A stretch of 32,540 nt of DNA from Cryobacterium psychrotolerans (GCF_900101115.1 NZ_FNFU01000025.1:1-32540); one strand, 5' to 3'; shown: positions 5,902 through 14,533, numbered from the stretch's first letter. The notes: generated from the sequence alone by a model not told the origin. Program-made: numbers and translations.

Positions 5902-8328
5902 ATGACGGGTAGGGCAGTAGCCGACGACCGGGGCGCGGTGCTCGTCGTCGATGACGACGAGATGATCGTGGGCCTGGTCGCGCAAGGGCTCCTCGCAGCC
6001 GGCTACCGCGTCACGACGGCCTCCAGCGGCGCCGAGGCGCTGGAGAGACTGGCCGAGGCGGTCCCGGACGTCGTCGTCTCCGACGTCAACATGCCGGACA
6101 TGGACGGCTTCACCCTCGTGCAGCGACTGCGCGAGGACTCCCGGCTGCGTTCCCTGCCCCTGTTGTTCCTCACCAGCCGCGCGGAGGCCGCGGACGTGGT
6201 GTCCGGCATGCGTCTCGGCGCGGACGACTACATCACCAAGCCCTTCGACCTGCCGGTCCTGGTCGCTCGCGTGGACGCCAAGCGGCTACGGCCGCCGTTG
6301 CCTGCTGACCGACTGCAGACTGACCGCCGCACGGGGCTGGCCTCGTCCGCGACGTTCATGGACGAGCTCGACCGGGAGCGCGAGCGGGCGCTGCGCAGTG
6401 GCCGCTCGGGGCACTTGGCACTGCTCGGGTTGAACGAGTCCGGGAGCATCCGTGCGCGCTTCGGGGAGCGCGGGGTCGACGAGGTGTTGCGGCAGGTCGC
6501 CGATGTGCTCGGCGCCGTGGTCACGCCGCTGGAGACGGCCGGCCGTACCCCCGATGGCGGCTTCGGGCTGCTGCTGCCGGAGACGTCGTCGGACGACGTG
6601 CGCGACCTGCTGCAGGGACTCTCCGAACGCCTCGCCGGCCGCCGCCTGGACATCGAGGGCTCTAAGGTCAGCGTTACCCCGCTCGTCGGATACGTCCCGC
6701 TCGACGCCGTCCAGTCGGCCAAGCAGGCGGTCGAGCAGGCCGGCGCGGCGCTCGAGCACGCGCAGATGCACCTCGATCTGCGGCCGATCGCGTACCGTCC
6801 CGAGATGCTCGCCGAGGCCGCGGCACCGCGCCAGCCTCGGCCGCTTCTCGAGCGGCTGCGCACGCCGTTCCAGGTCGCGCTGACGTTCGTCATAGGCATT
6901 GTGCTGCCGTACTTCGTCTACCTGTTGGCTGACCGCGCGGGTTTCGACATCACACCGTTCGCCTACCTCGTCGTCGTCTTCTCGCTGCTGGTGACAGGGA
7001 TCGCGATCTGGGTCGAAGGACTGCTCGCCCTGAACCCGGCGCAGCCGCCTCCCGCACCAGAGGAGCAGGACGGCGGTCCGGCGTACCCGCCTGCGAGTGC
7101 CGTCATCGCGGCGTACCTGCCGAATGAGGCCGCCACCGTCCTGGAGACCGTCGAGGCCTTCCTGAGGGTGAACTACCCCGGCGACCTGCAGGTCGTGCTT
7201 GCCTACAACTCGCCCGTCCCGCTCCCGGTAGAGCGCGTCCTCGGCGAGCTCGCGCAGCGCGAGACGCGCTTCACTCTGCTCAAGGTGGAGGGGAGCACGT
7301 CCAAGGCGCAGAACGTCAACGCCGCCCTGCAGATCGTCACTGGTGAGTTCACTGGTGTCTTCGATGCCGACCACCTGCCCGCGGCAGACAGCTTCGTGCG
7401 CGCCTACCGCTGGATGGCCGATGGGTACGACGTCGTGCAGGGCCACCCGGTGGTACGAAACGGCGACGCCTCCTGGGTGGCGCGCACCGTAGCGGTCGAG
7501 TTCGAGATGATCTACGCAGTCAGCCACCCCGGCCGGGCGAAGCTGCACCAGTTCGGCATCTTCGGCGGGTCAAACGGCTACTGGCGCACGCAGCTGCTGC
7601 GCGAGACGCGCTTCCGCGGCTCGATGCTCACCGAGGACATCGACTCTGCCCTGCGGGTCGTCGAAGCCGGCTACCGGATCGGCTCCGACCCGTACCTCAT
7701 CAGCCGCGAGTTGGCGCCGACGACGCTGCAGGCACTGTGGGACCAGCGGATGCGCTGGGCGCAAGGGTGGTTCCAGGTGTCCCTGGGCCACCTCTTCGGG
7801 GCGCTGCGCAACCCCGGGCTCACGCCCAGACAGCGGTTCGGTTTCTTCTTCCTGCTGGGCTGGCGCGAGGTCTACCCCTGGCTGAGCGTCCAAATGTTCC
7901 CGCTCATCGCCTTCTACGCCCATCGCGCCGGCGGGCCGCAGCACCTCGACTGGTTCGTCCCGGTGTTCGTCCTCACGACCATCTTCACGCTCAGCGTCGG
8001 GCCGTGGCAGACGTTGTTCGCGTATCGCCAGGCCGATCCGGAGATCCGCGCCCGCACGGCGTGGTTCTGGCTGTACCTCGTGGTTGCCTCGGTCTTCTAC
8101 ACCGAGTACAAGAACGTCATCGCACGCGTCGCGCAGGTGAAGCAAGCCATGCGCGAGAAGGCCTGGAAGGTGACGCCCCGGGCCGCCGGGACAGGGGGGG
8201 CGCCGGAGGGCGGACTCACCGCGCAGGCTGTCGGTCCAGCGGCCAACGACCCCGAGCACCCGGCGGACGAGCCGCTGGTCCCGCCGCCGCTGCCCCACCA
8301 CACGACTTCCCCAAGCCGTACGTCGTGA
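5902..8328 (+). CDS. REC - degenerate GGDEF - membrane glycosyltransferase fusion
   Basis: This 808-residue fusion starts with a receiver domain (residues 12-125; acidic pair DDD at 18-20, phospho-acceptor Asp61 in VSDVNMPDMDG, Lys113 in ITKPF). A GGDEF-like fold follows at about 140-295; its active site reads PDGGF (217-221) instead of GGDEF and the RxxD inhibitory site is absent, so it should neither make nor bind c-di-GMP in the usual way. Two membrane segments (about 323-343 and 352-376) precede a processive GT2 domain with DAD (488-490), TED (578-580) and QRMRW (615-619). Three or so further membrane segments follow (about 646-750). GT2 enzymes of this type polymerise and export beta-linked polysaccharide. 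ATG 5902 follows GGGAG (5890-5894); an in-frame TTG at 5884 is the alternative. Phosphorylation of the receiver probably gates polysaccharide synthesis. The sugar is unknown. Confidence 0.85.
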   Translation: MTGRAVADDRGAVLVVDDDEMIVGLVAQGLLAAGYRVTTASSGAEALERLAEAVPDVVVSDVNMPDMDGFTLVQRLREDSRLRSLPLLFLTSRAEAADVVSGMRLGADDYITKPFDLPVLVARVDAKRLRPPLPADRLQTDRRTGLASSATFMDELDRERERALRSGRSGHLALLGLNESGSIRARFGERGVDEVLRQVADVLGAVVTPLETAGRTPDGGFGLLLPETSSDDVRDLLQGLSERLAGRRLDIEGSKVSVTPLVGYVPLDAVQSAKQAVEQAGAALEHAQMHLDLRPIAYRPEMLAEAAAPRQPRPLLERLRTPFQVALTFVIGIVLPYFVYLLADRAGFDITPFAYLVVVFSLLVTGIAIWVEGLLALNPAQPPPAPEEQDGGPAYPPASAVIAAYLPNEAATVLETVEAFLRVNYPGDLQVVLAYNSPVPLPVERVLGELAQRETRFTLLKVEGSTSKAQNVNAALQIVTGEFTGVFDADHLPAADSFVRAYRWMADGYDVVQGHPVVRNGDASWVARTVAVEFEMIYAVSHPGRAKLHQFGIFGGSNGYWRTQLLRETRFRGSMLTEDIDSALRVVEAGYRIGSDPYLISRELAPTTLQALWDQRMRWAQGWFQVSLGHLFGALRNPGLTPRQRFGFFFLLGWREVYPWLSVQMFPLIAFYAHRAGGPQHLDWFVPVFVLTTIFTLSVGPWQTLFAYRQADPEIRARTAWFWLYLVVASVFYTEYKNVIARVAQVKQAMREKAWKVTPRAAGTGGAPEGGLTAQAVGPAANDPEHPADEPLVPPPLPHHTTSPSRTS

Positions 8329-9923
8329 CCACCTCACGCGAGCACACCCGCGTCAAGGCGCTGCGGGCGCTAGGGCTGCTCGACCAGCCGGGCCAGGAGC
8401 GCTTCCGCCGGATCGTGGATCGTGCGAAGCATCTGCTGGACGTGCCGGTGGTCTACATCAATCTCGTCGACGAGACGCGGCTGTGGGTCGTGGCCTGCAC
8501 CGGACAGACCGACCCCGCGCTGGATCACGACGCGTCGTTCTGCCACTTCGTCGTCGTCGACGACGCCCCGGTGCTCGTCGGCGACGCATCCACGGACCCG
8601 CGATTCTGTGACAATCCGCTCGTCGTCGGCCCTCCCCGCCTGCGCGCCTACGCCGGCTACCCGCTGCGCTGGGACGGGCAGGCGGTGGGAACGCTATGCG
8701 CCTTCGACGTCGTGCCGCGCACGTGGAGCCGCGCGGACCTGGAAGTCCTGGCCGACATGTCCGCCTGGGCCGAGCTCGAGCTCGGCGCCGAGGAGGTGCA
8801 GCGCCGGCTGGCTGCCGCTGAGCTGGCACAGCGGCTCACAGACTCCGTACTGCGTTCGGCGGGCGACGGGATCTGCGCGACGGACGGGGAGGGCCGGCTG
8901 GCGCTCGTCAACCCGGCGGCGTGCGACCTGCTCGCGGCACCGGCCGAAAAACTGCTTGGCCAGCCGCTGCACGAGTTGCTGCACCCCCAGGACAGCTCGT
9001 GCTACGACGACGACTGTGCGCTCGGCGCGGCGCTGCGCGACGAGCAGGTGCTCGTCGGCGTGGACGACGCCTTCCGTCGGCAGGACGGTGAGGTCTTCCT
9101 GGTGCAGCTTTCGTTTGCGCCGTTGCGGCAGGACGACCGGACAGCCGGCGCAGTGCTGGTCTTCCAAGACGTCAGCCAGCGGCGGGAGGTGGAGCGGCTC
9201 AAGGACGAGTTCGTCTCGGTGGTGAGCCATGAGCTGCGCACCCCGCTGACCTCGATGCGCGGCTCGCTCGGCCTCCTCGCTGCCGGGGTCGTCGCCGAAC
9301 TGCCGCCCGAGGCGCAGTCGCTTGTCGACATCGCCCTCACCAACACCGACCGCCTCAGTCGGCTCGTGGCCGACATCCTCGATCTCGAGCGCCTGTCCGC
9401 GGGGCACATGCACGTCGTGCGCCGTCCTCACCGGCTGAACGACCTGGTCGCGCTGGCGCTCGCAGCCGTAGAAGGGATGGCCGCTCAGGCCGGCGTTCGA
9501 CTGGAGCAGGAGACCTCCGACGACATCTGCTGGGGCGATGCCGACCGACTCGCCCAGGTGCTCGTCAACCTCCTGGGCAACGCCGTCCGCTTCAGCCACT
9601 CCGGCAGCGCGGTCCGCGTCACCGCCCGGATGCGAGAGGGTGAGATCCGCTTCGAGGTGTGCGACAAGGGCCGTGGCATCCCGCCCGACCTGGTCGAGCA
9701 GATCTTCGAGCGCTTCGTGCAGGTCGACGTGAGCGACGCCCGCGAGAAGCAGGGCAGCGGCCTCGGGCTCGCCATCTGCCAAAGCATCGTGCATGCGCAC
9801 GGCGGCCGCATCGACGTCGACAGCATCCTCGGGCATGGCTCCACGTTCACGGTCGTGCTGCCGCAGCGCAGGCCGCGGAACGGGCCGTGGCCCGGCCCCC
9901 TCCGGCGCAAGGAGGAGACGTGA
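8325..9923 (+). CDS. GAF-PAS sensor histidine kinase
   Basis: This 532-residue kinase has no membrane segment. Domains in order: GAF (about 10-155, starting ALRALGLLDQPGQERFRRI and typical of cytosolic ligand or redox-sensing GAFs), PAS (about 165-290), HisKA with phospho-acceptor His302 in VSHELRTPLTSMRG, and HATPase with the N box LVNLLGNAVRFSH, G1 DKGRGIP, F box FERFVQ and G2 GSGLGLAI. The start is GTG 8325, overlapping the upstream stop by four bases (GTGA); the frame is open upstream to 7737 but that is a shadow of the glycosyltransferase. It probably phosphorylates the receiver encoded next. The signal is unknown. Confidence 0.88.
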   Translation: MTTSREHTRVKALRALGLLDQPGQERFRRIVDRAKHLLDVPVVYINLVDETRLWVVACTGQTDPALDHDASFCHFVVVDDAPVLVGDASTDPRFCDNPLVVGPPRLRAYAGYPLRWDGQAVGTLCAFDVVPRTWSRADLEVLADMSAWAELELGAEEVQRRLAAAELAQRLTDSVLRSAGDGICATDGEGRLALVNPAACDLLAAPAEKLLGQPLHELLHPQDSSCYDDDCALGAALRDEQVLVGVDDAFRRQDGEVFLVQLSFAPLRQDDRTAGAVLVFQDVSQRREVERLKDEFVSVVSHELRTPLTSMRGSLGLLAAGVVAELPPEAQSLVDIALTNTDRLSRLVADILDLERLSAGHMHVVRRPHRLNDLVALALAAVEGMAAQAGVRLEQETSDDICWGDADRLAQVLVNLLGNAVRFSHSGSAVRVTARMREGEIRFEVCDKGRGIPPDLVEQIFERFVQVDVSDAREKQGSGLGLAICQSIVHAHGGRIDVDSILGHGSTFTVVLPQRRPRNGPWPGPLRRKEET

Positions 9924-10297
9924 CGCGCTGCGTGCTCGTCGTCGACGACGAGCCGGACATCCGCGCAGTCGCCCGACTCAGCCTTGAGCGAGTCGGTGGC
10001 CTGCGGGTGATCGAGGCGTCCTCCGGTATGGAGGCGCTGGATATAGTTGCCGCCTCCCAGCCGGACGCGGTCCTTCTCGACGTGATGATGCCCCGCGTCG
10101 ACGGCCCGACAACGTATGCGCTGCTGCAGGCCGACCCGCGCACCCGCGACATCCCGGTACTCCTGCTCACGGCCCGGGCCGATGCCACCGAGCGAGAGCG
10201 GTGGCTAGCCGAGGGCGTGCGTGGCGTGCTGGCGAAGCCCTTCGACCCGATGGAGCTGCCGCGTCTGGTGTCCGAGTCGCTGGGATGGGGACCGTGA
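9920..10297 (+). CDS. single-domain response regulator (CheY-like)
   Basis: A 125-residue stand-alone receiver with no output domain: acidic Asp9 and Asp10 in VLVVDDEPD, phospho-acceptor Asp54 in AVLLDVMMPRVDG, Thr in LLLTARA and Lys in GVLAKPFDP. GTG 9920 overlaps the kinase stop by four bases, with GGAGGAG (9911-9917) just upstream. Without an output domain it most likely passes phosphate on, as Spo0F does, and the HPt protein encoded next is the obvious partner. This is inference from operon structure. Confidence 0.88.
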   Translation: MTRCVLVVDDEPDIRAVARLSLERVGGLRVIEASSGMEALDIVAASQPDAVLLDVMMPRVDGPTTYALLQADPRTRDIPVLLLTARADATERERWLAEGVRGVLAKPFDPMELPRLVSESLGWGP

Positions 10298-10587
10298 CCG
10301 ACGCGGTCGACGGTTTCCTCGCCGAGATGTGGGAGCGGTACGGGTACCTCGCCGACCAGCGCGTCGCGGCACTCGAGCGGTACGTTGAGGCCGGAGGTGG
10401 AGACCGCTCGGGCGATGTGCTGGCCGACGAGGCCGAGTCCGCCGCGCACAAGCTCGTCGGCGCGTTGGGCAGCTACCGCCGGCCCGGATCGGAGCAGGCC
10501 GCGGTTGTCGAGCGGCTGGTGCAGTCGCGCGCTCCGCTCGACGAGGTGGCTGCGGCCGTGCGCGAGCTACGCCGGCTCGTCGGCTGA
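10294..10587 (+). CDS. HPt histidine phosphotransfer protein
   Basis: A 97-residue helical protein with the HPt motif ESAAHKLVGALGSYR (His52). The paired A-HK-L-x-G-x-LG pattern is the family hallmark. GTG 10294 overlaps the preceding stop by four bases (GTGA), the same coupling used through this operon; an ATG at 10285 is an alternative. HPt proteins shuttle phosphate between receivers. With a kinase, a lone receiver and a receiver-glycosyltransferase in the same operon, it would complete a relay: kinase, lone receiver, HPt, receiver of the polysaccharide synthase. This last step is inferred. Confidence 0.8.
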   Translation: MTDAVDGFLAEMWERYGYLADQRVAALERYVEAGGGDRSGDVLADEAESAAHKLVGALGSYRRPGSEQAAVVERLVQSRAPLDEVAAAVRELRRLVG

Positions 10588-10772
10588 GGCCCAGCGTCGG
10601 CGCAGCCTCAACGGCGGCTCCTGAGCCGGTTCATGACCCCAATGCCAGGGCCAACGGCGTCGGCCAGCCATTCCCAAACGCCACTCCCCCGAGACTCCGG
10701 AACTTCGGCGAATTGTAGCCAACCTACGTCCGTGGACGTCCCGCTGACGAACCGTTGCTTAGGTGCTGGCGA

Positions 10773-11189
10773 TCACAGCGCTTCGGTGAATCGGGCGAGC
10801 AGCCGGATGAGGTGGATGTAGTCGTCAGGCGGGAGAGCATTCTGAACTTGCCGCCGGACTCGATCGACGACGGGCGTGAGGTCCGTCTGCGTCTGCGCAC
10901 CGTCAGAAGTTAGCCGCAGGAGCCCGTCCTCTTCATGAACCCAACCGTGCCGTTCAAGTTCTGCCACGACGCCGTGGATCGTGTCGGGTGAGTCGAAGGA
11001 CTTGAGCACGGTTTCCAGGTCCGTCAGACTGGCCGGCCGTTTGGACAGCGAGCTAAGCACCTGCCATCCCCGCCGGCTCACGTCGGAGTGCGCAAGCGCA
11101 CGGTCAAAGGCGGCGTTCAGTCGGCCGTCCGCTTCCTTGAGCCACCAACCCACTGGACGTCCCAAAAGCTGTTCATCGGTCATTGGCAT
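10773..11189 (-). CDS. MarR-like winged-helix regulator
   Basis: About 138 residues with a MarR-type layout: an N-terminal helix (GRPVGWWLKEADGRLNAAFDRAL), a winged-helix core (SRRGWQVLSSLSKRPASLTDLETVL and an HGVVAELERHGWVHEEDGLLRLT wing) and a C-terminal dimer helix. Three near ATGs exist (11195, 11189, 11183); 11189 is preferred because AGGGG ends six bases before it. MarR proteins are dimeric repressors often acting on their own promoter or a neighbour. No obvious target gene adjoins it. Between this gene and the HPt gene lie about 185 bases without a recognisable feature. Confidence 0.7.
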   Translation of the reverse strand: MPMTDEQLLGRPVGWWLKEADGRLNAAFDRALAHSDVSRRGWQVLSSLSKRPASLTDLETVLKSFDSPDTIHGVVAELERHGWVHEEDGLLRLTSDGAQTQTDLTPVVDRVRRQVQNALPPDDYIHLIRLLARFTEAL

Positions 11190-11281
11190 GGTCATCCCCT
11201 AATCTGCTATCGCGAGTACCTCGCAACGGACATGGCCCCCTTCAAAGCGTAATTGGGCACCCAATTGTCGTTGGCTGGCTG

Positions 11282-11545
11282 CTATCGGGCGCTTGGATCC
11301 AGCCCAACGAGGCTGACAAGTCCGCGGCTCGGCGTGCCCCCGACTTCGACGTAGACCACGTAGTCCCGTCCGCTCGCGTTGGCGTCGGCCCACTCAATAA
11401 TCTGGTGGACAGAATCGGCACCGTCTAGTCGCCACTCGTCAGAAGCGCCGGCTGTGCCGAAGAAGTACACGCGGTAGATTGGCCGGTCAACGGACCAACT
11501 CGAGTCTCGTGGGTCAACAGCCAACGCGACGATGCTCACTCTCAT
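11282..11545 (-). CDS. hypothetical small protein
   Basis: An 87-residue protein starting MRVSIVALAVDPRDSSW, with a beta-rich core (PIYRVYFFGTAGASDEWRL), an acidic helix (SVHQIIEWADANA) and a final strand pair (DYVVYVEVGGT). It looks like a genuine small soluble protein, but I do not know its family. The ATG at 11545 is chosen because AAGGAAGG directly precedes it; an in-frame GTG two codons later has better spacing and is equally possible. The open frame continues upstream to 11683 through an unrelated broken gene. Confidence 0.55.
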   Translation of the reverse strand: MRVSIVALAVDPRDSSWSVDRPIYRVYFFGTAGASDEWRLDGADSVHQIIEWADANASGRDYVVYVEVGGTPSRGLVSLVGLDPSAR

Positions 11546-11571
11546 CCTTCCTTGGCGACACTGCTTGGAAT

Positions 11572-11750
11572 TCAGTATGGAATTCTGCCGCGCGGCATCA
11601 CCACGATCAGGAGCGTTGCGATCGGTCCGAGGGCCAGAGACAGCAACCACCAGATCAGTCGACCGCGTCCTTCGGCTCAGCAAGGCCCGCGTTTACGAGC
11701 GTCAGCGCGAACCACCATCCACCAATCGTTGCTTGATTGCCAATGTCCAT
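11572..11750 (-). pseudogene. small two-helix membrane protein, frameshifted
   Basis: The minus strand starts at ATG 11750 with MDIGNQATIGGWWFALTLVN and runs into a stop after AEPKDAVD. In a neighbouring frame it continues immediately with GRGRLIWWLLSLALGPIATL and an Arg-containing end (MPRGRIPY), stopping at 11572. The two pieces give a plausible small protein with two membrane helices interrupted by a frameshift near 11660-11675. Family unknown. It could be a real pseudogene or a sequencing slip. Confidence 0.4.
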
Positions 11751-11806
11751 GGCCTCATGATCGCAGACACTCAGCCACGGAGAATCAGAAGCGCTGAGGG
11801 TTCCCC

Positions 11807-12772
11807 TTACGGGAGGTTGGTGCTGGGCATCGCTTCGACTGGTGATGATTGAACCGCACGGTCCTCGGCGGAGCGTGTGAGCCTGACGCGACCCCGGCGT
11901 GTTCGAACGGCGATGCCGGCGCAGAGGATGACCGCGATGCCGCCGATGATGGTCTGCCAGGTGAGCTCTTCGCGGAGGATGAGTGCGGCCCAGAGGATGC
12001 TGAGGACAGGTTGGGTGAGTTGCACCTGGCTAACCTGGGCCATGGGCCCGATAGCGAGTCCGCGATACCAGGCGAAAAATCCCAGGAACATGCTCACCAC
12101 TCCAAGGTAGGCAAACGCCGCCCATTGGGTGAGCGTGCCGGTAGGTGGCTGGTCGACGATAGCAATTGTCATCAGGGCGACCATGAGGGGCGCGGCCAGA
12201 ACGAGGGCCCACGATACGGTTTGCCAGGATCCGATCTCGCGCGCGAGCAGGCCTCCTTCGGCGTAGCCGATGGCGGCGGCCGCGACGGCACCGAATAGGA
12301 GCAGGTCTGACCATTGCAAGCGGATGCCTCCGCCGCCCTGCAGGGATGCGAAAGCCACGGCCACCAGCGCCCCGAGTGCGGCCGTGATCCAGAACGGCAG
12401 TAGTGGTCGCTCTTTTCCCCGGATTACAGCCATGACGGCCGTCGCCGCCGGGAGGAACGCAATGACCACGGCGCCGTGGCTGGCCGACGCCGTGGTGAGG
12501 GCGAATGAGGTGAGGAGGGGGAACCCGACGACGACGCCGCCCGCGACGACGGCAAGGCGAAGCCACTGGTTGCCGCGAGGAAGGTGTTGCCGGGTGATGA
12601 TCAGGGCGGCCGTGGCAAGCACGGCAGCGATGACAGCGCGACCGGAGCCGATGAACAGCGGGGACATGCTCTCGACGGCCACGCGGGTGAAGGGAACGGT
12701 GAAGGAAAACGCGGCGACGCCGAGCAGCCCCCAGGCGAGGCCGGCCCGGGACGGTGATAGCGGTGCGGGCAT
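11807..12772 (-). CDS. EamA/DMT-family transporter
   Basis: This 321-residue protein has about ten hydrophobic helices in two repeated halves, the EamA (drug/metabolite transporter) layout; each half ends with the typical short final helix (LPAATAVMAVIRGKERPLL in the first, and SILWAALILREELTWQTIIGG in the second). Such proteins export amino acids or other small metabolites. I prefer ATG 12772 (MPAPLSPSRAGLAW): a CATAAT -10 box on the minus strand lies about 15-20 bases upstream, and an earlier ATG at 12802 would overlap the divergent gene's start codon. It is divergent from a MocR regulator, an arrangement in which the regulator commonly controls the exporter. Confidence 0.8.
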   Translation of the reverse strand: MPAPLSPSRAGLAWGLLGVAAFSFTVPFTRVAVESMSPLFIGSGRAVIAAVLATAALIITRQHLPRGNQWLRLAVVAGGVVVGFPLLTSFALTTASASHGAVVIAFLPAATAVMAVIRGKERPLLPFWITAALGALVAVAFASLQGGGGIRLQWSDLLLFGAVAAAAIGYAEGGLLAREIGSWQTVSWALVLAAPLMVALMTIAIVDQPPTGTLTQWAAFAYLGVVSMFLGFFAWYRGLAIGPMAQVSQVQLTQPVLSILWAALILREELTWQTIIGGIAVILCAGIAVRTRRGRVRLTRSAEDRAVQSSPVEAMPSTNLP

Positions 12773-12779
12773 CCGCTTG

Positions 12780-12792
12780 ATAGCGCTATTAT
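12780..12792. promoter_or_regulatory. shared divergent promoter with palindrome (EamA/MocR)
   Basis: The perfect palindrome ATAGCGCTAT (12780-12789) overlaps TATTAT (12787-12792), a possible -10 for the plus-strand gene, and CATAAT (12793-12788 on the minus strand), a possible -10 for the transporter. The plus-strand -10 sits 8 bases before ATG 12801, which would give a leaderless message, common in Actinobacteria. The palindrome is the natural candidate for MocR binding. Confidence 0.45.
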
Positions 12793-12800
12793 GATCTGAC

Positions 12801-14210
12801 ATGGATAACGATAGCAGTTTTCGGATCGTGGCCGCACTTCGCGAGTGGATCGCTGGCCGCGCGCCGGGCGCCCGGCTGCCCACCAGCCGGATGCTCGTCG
12901 CCGAGTACGGGGCGAGCCCGGTTACGGTGCAGAAAGCCCTGCGCACTCTCGCGGCGCAGGGCCTGATCGAAACCCGGCCCGGCGCCGGCACGTTCGTTCG
13001 CGCGGTGCATACCGCTCGTCCGCTCGACTTCAGCTGGCAGACCGCGGCTATGCGTTCCCCGAACAGTCACCTTGGCGGGTTAAGCCCCGCGCTACGTGCC
13101 GCTGCGCAGGGAAGCATCGCTCTGCATTCCGGGTATCCCGACCGAGAGCTGTTGCCGGAGCGGTTGGTCCGGTCAGCGTTGGCTCGCGCGGCCCGAAGCG
13201 AGGCGGCGCTGACGCGTTCACCCGTCGCGGGCCTTCCGGAGCTGCAGTCCTGGTTTGCTCAAGAGCTTGGCTCCGCGACACCGGTCGGCGTCACTCCGCC
13301 CCTATCCAGCGATGTCATCGTGCTGCCCGGAAGTCAAAGTGGCCTGGCCACGATCTTCCGTGCCCTGGTCACCGCTGGAGCGCCTCTTCTGATGGAATCG
13401 CCCACGTACTGGGGCGCGATCCAGGCTGCGGCTCAAGCCGGGGTCGACGTAGTCCCGGTTCCATCGGGACCCGAGGGGCCCGATCCCGACGAGCTCGCTC
13501 GGGCGTTCCAGGAAACTGGTTCGCGCGTCTTCTATGCGCAGCCCACCTATGCGAACCCGACTGGCGCACAGTGGTCAGAGTCCACCACGACGCAAATCCT
13601 CGACGTCGTTCGGGCGCACGGCGCCTTCTTGGTCGAGGACGATTGGGCCCATGACTTCGGCATCGATACCGATCCGCATCCTGTCGCCGGGCGCGATGAC
13701 GCCGGCCATGTCGTCTATGTGCGATCCCTCACGAAGAGCGTCTCGCCGTCCCTTCGCGTGGCGGCAATTATTGCCCGCGGTCCCGCCAAGGAACGCATTC
13801 TCGCCGACCGCAGCGCCGAATCGATGTACGTCAGCGGACTCCTTCAAGCCGCAGTACTCGACGTCGTCACCCAGCCCGGTTGGCAGACCCACCTCCGCAA
13901 CCTTCTCCCGCAACTGCGGGCCCGGCGAGATCTGTTACTGACGAGTCTGCGCGAGCATGCACCCGACGCCCACATAACCACGGTTCCGGCTGGTGGTCTC
14001 AATTTGTGGGCGCGCCTGCCGGATGGGACAAACCTCGAGCGGCTGGTCGCAGACTGCGAAGCCGCCGGGGTCCTGATCGCTGCCGGCTCGAGTTGGTTCC
14101 CGGCCGAAGCCACCGGCCCCTTCATCAGGCTCAACTACTCCGGGCCGAACCCGGGGGCATTTCCCGACGGAGCCCGCATCATCGGCCAAGCACTTTTGTC
14201 CAACCGCTGA
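12801..14210 (+). CDS. MocR-family regulator (GntR HTH + aminotransferase-like)
   Basis: This 469-residue protein begins with a GntR winged helix (about 5-67: GARLPTSRMLVAEYGASPVTVQKALRTL in two parts, then GLIETRPGAGTFV). A full fold-type-I aminotransferase domain follows (about 90-465) with the PLP-binding Lys312 in VRSLTKSVSP, PTYANPTG and an RLNYS Arg near the C-terminus. MocR proteins use PLP or its amino-acid adducts as effector and normally lack useful transaminase activity. The start ATG 12801 has no Shine-Dalgarno, consistent with leaderless translation from the divergent promoter. It is likely to control the adjacent exporter; the effector is unknown. Confidence 0.85.
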   Translation: MDNDSSFRIVAALREWIAGRAPGARLPTSRMLVAEYGASPVTVQKALRTLAAQGLIETRPGAGTFVRAVHTARPLDFSWQTAAMRSPNSHLGGLSPALRAAAQGSIALHSGYPDRELLPERLVRSALARAARSEAALTRSPVAGLPELQSWFAQELGSATPVGVTPPLSSDVIVLPGSQSGLATIFRALVTAGAPLLMESPTYWGAIQAAAQAGVDVVPVPSGPEGPDPDELARAFQETGSRVFYAQPTYANPTGAQWSESTTTQILDVVRAHGAFLVEDDWAHDFGIDTDPHPVAGRDDAGHVVYVRSLTKSVSPSLRVAAIIARGPAKERILADRSAESMYVSGLLQAAVLDVVTQPGWQTHLRNLLPQLRARRDLLLTSLREHAPDAHITTVPAGGLNLWARLPDGTNLERLVADCEAAGVLIAAGSSWFPAEATGPFIRLNYSGPNPGAFPDGARIIGQALLSNR

Positions 14211-14271
14211 CGGTGCCCGCGGCCCGCGAGCGTTGTCAGCTCGAGCGCACCGCGCATAGTTGGTGCCACCG

Positions 14272-14296
14272 CGGGACTGCTATCTCAGCTGTCCCG
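14272..14296 (+). terminator. hairpin after MocR gene
   Basis: CGGGAC-T-GCT (14272-14281), loop ATCTC, AGC-T-GTCCCG (14287-14296) form a nine-pair stem with one T-T mismatch, 60 bases after the MocR stop. No T-run follows. It is probably a terminator. The remaining DNA to 14425 shows no gene. Confidence 0.4.
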
Positions 14297-14425
14297 TAGG
14301 GGGTTCCACGAATAACCTGGGTCATATAACTCAGTGTCCCACTTAGCGCTCGACTACCCATAGATGAATCCGACTTCGCTGGCAATCCCTTTCATGTCGG
14401 GGAAGCGCGCACTAGTCTCGTTGGA

Positions 14426-14533
14426 ATGATTACTCAGACTTGTCCGGAATGCGGTTCTGGTGCTGTGGAGTTCGGAGCGTACTTGTCACACCCCGACCTT
14501 GGGCCGCTGGAATGGACGGACAAGTGTAGTTGA
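14426..14533 (+). CDS. possible zinc-ribbon fragment
   Basis: A 35-codon frame from ATG 14426 starts MITQTCPECGSGAVEFGAY and ends with a Cys near the stop (TDKCS). CPECG is a typical half zinc knuckle, and a second Cys late in the peptide could belong to the other half. The final codons overlap the membrane-protein fragment on the other strand, so the gene may have been cut at about 14520 by recombination. No ribosome binding site is obvious. Confidence 0.3.
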   Translation: MITQTCPECGSGAVEFGAYLSHPDLGPLEWTDKCS

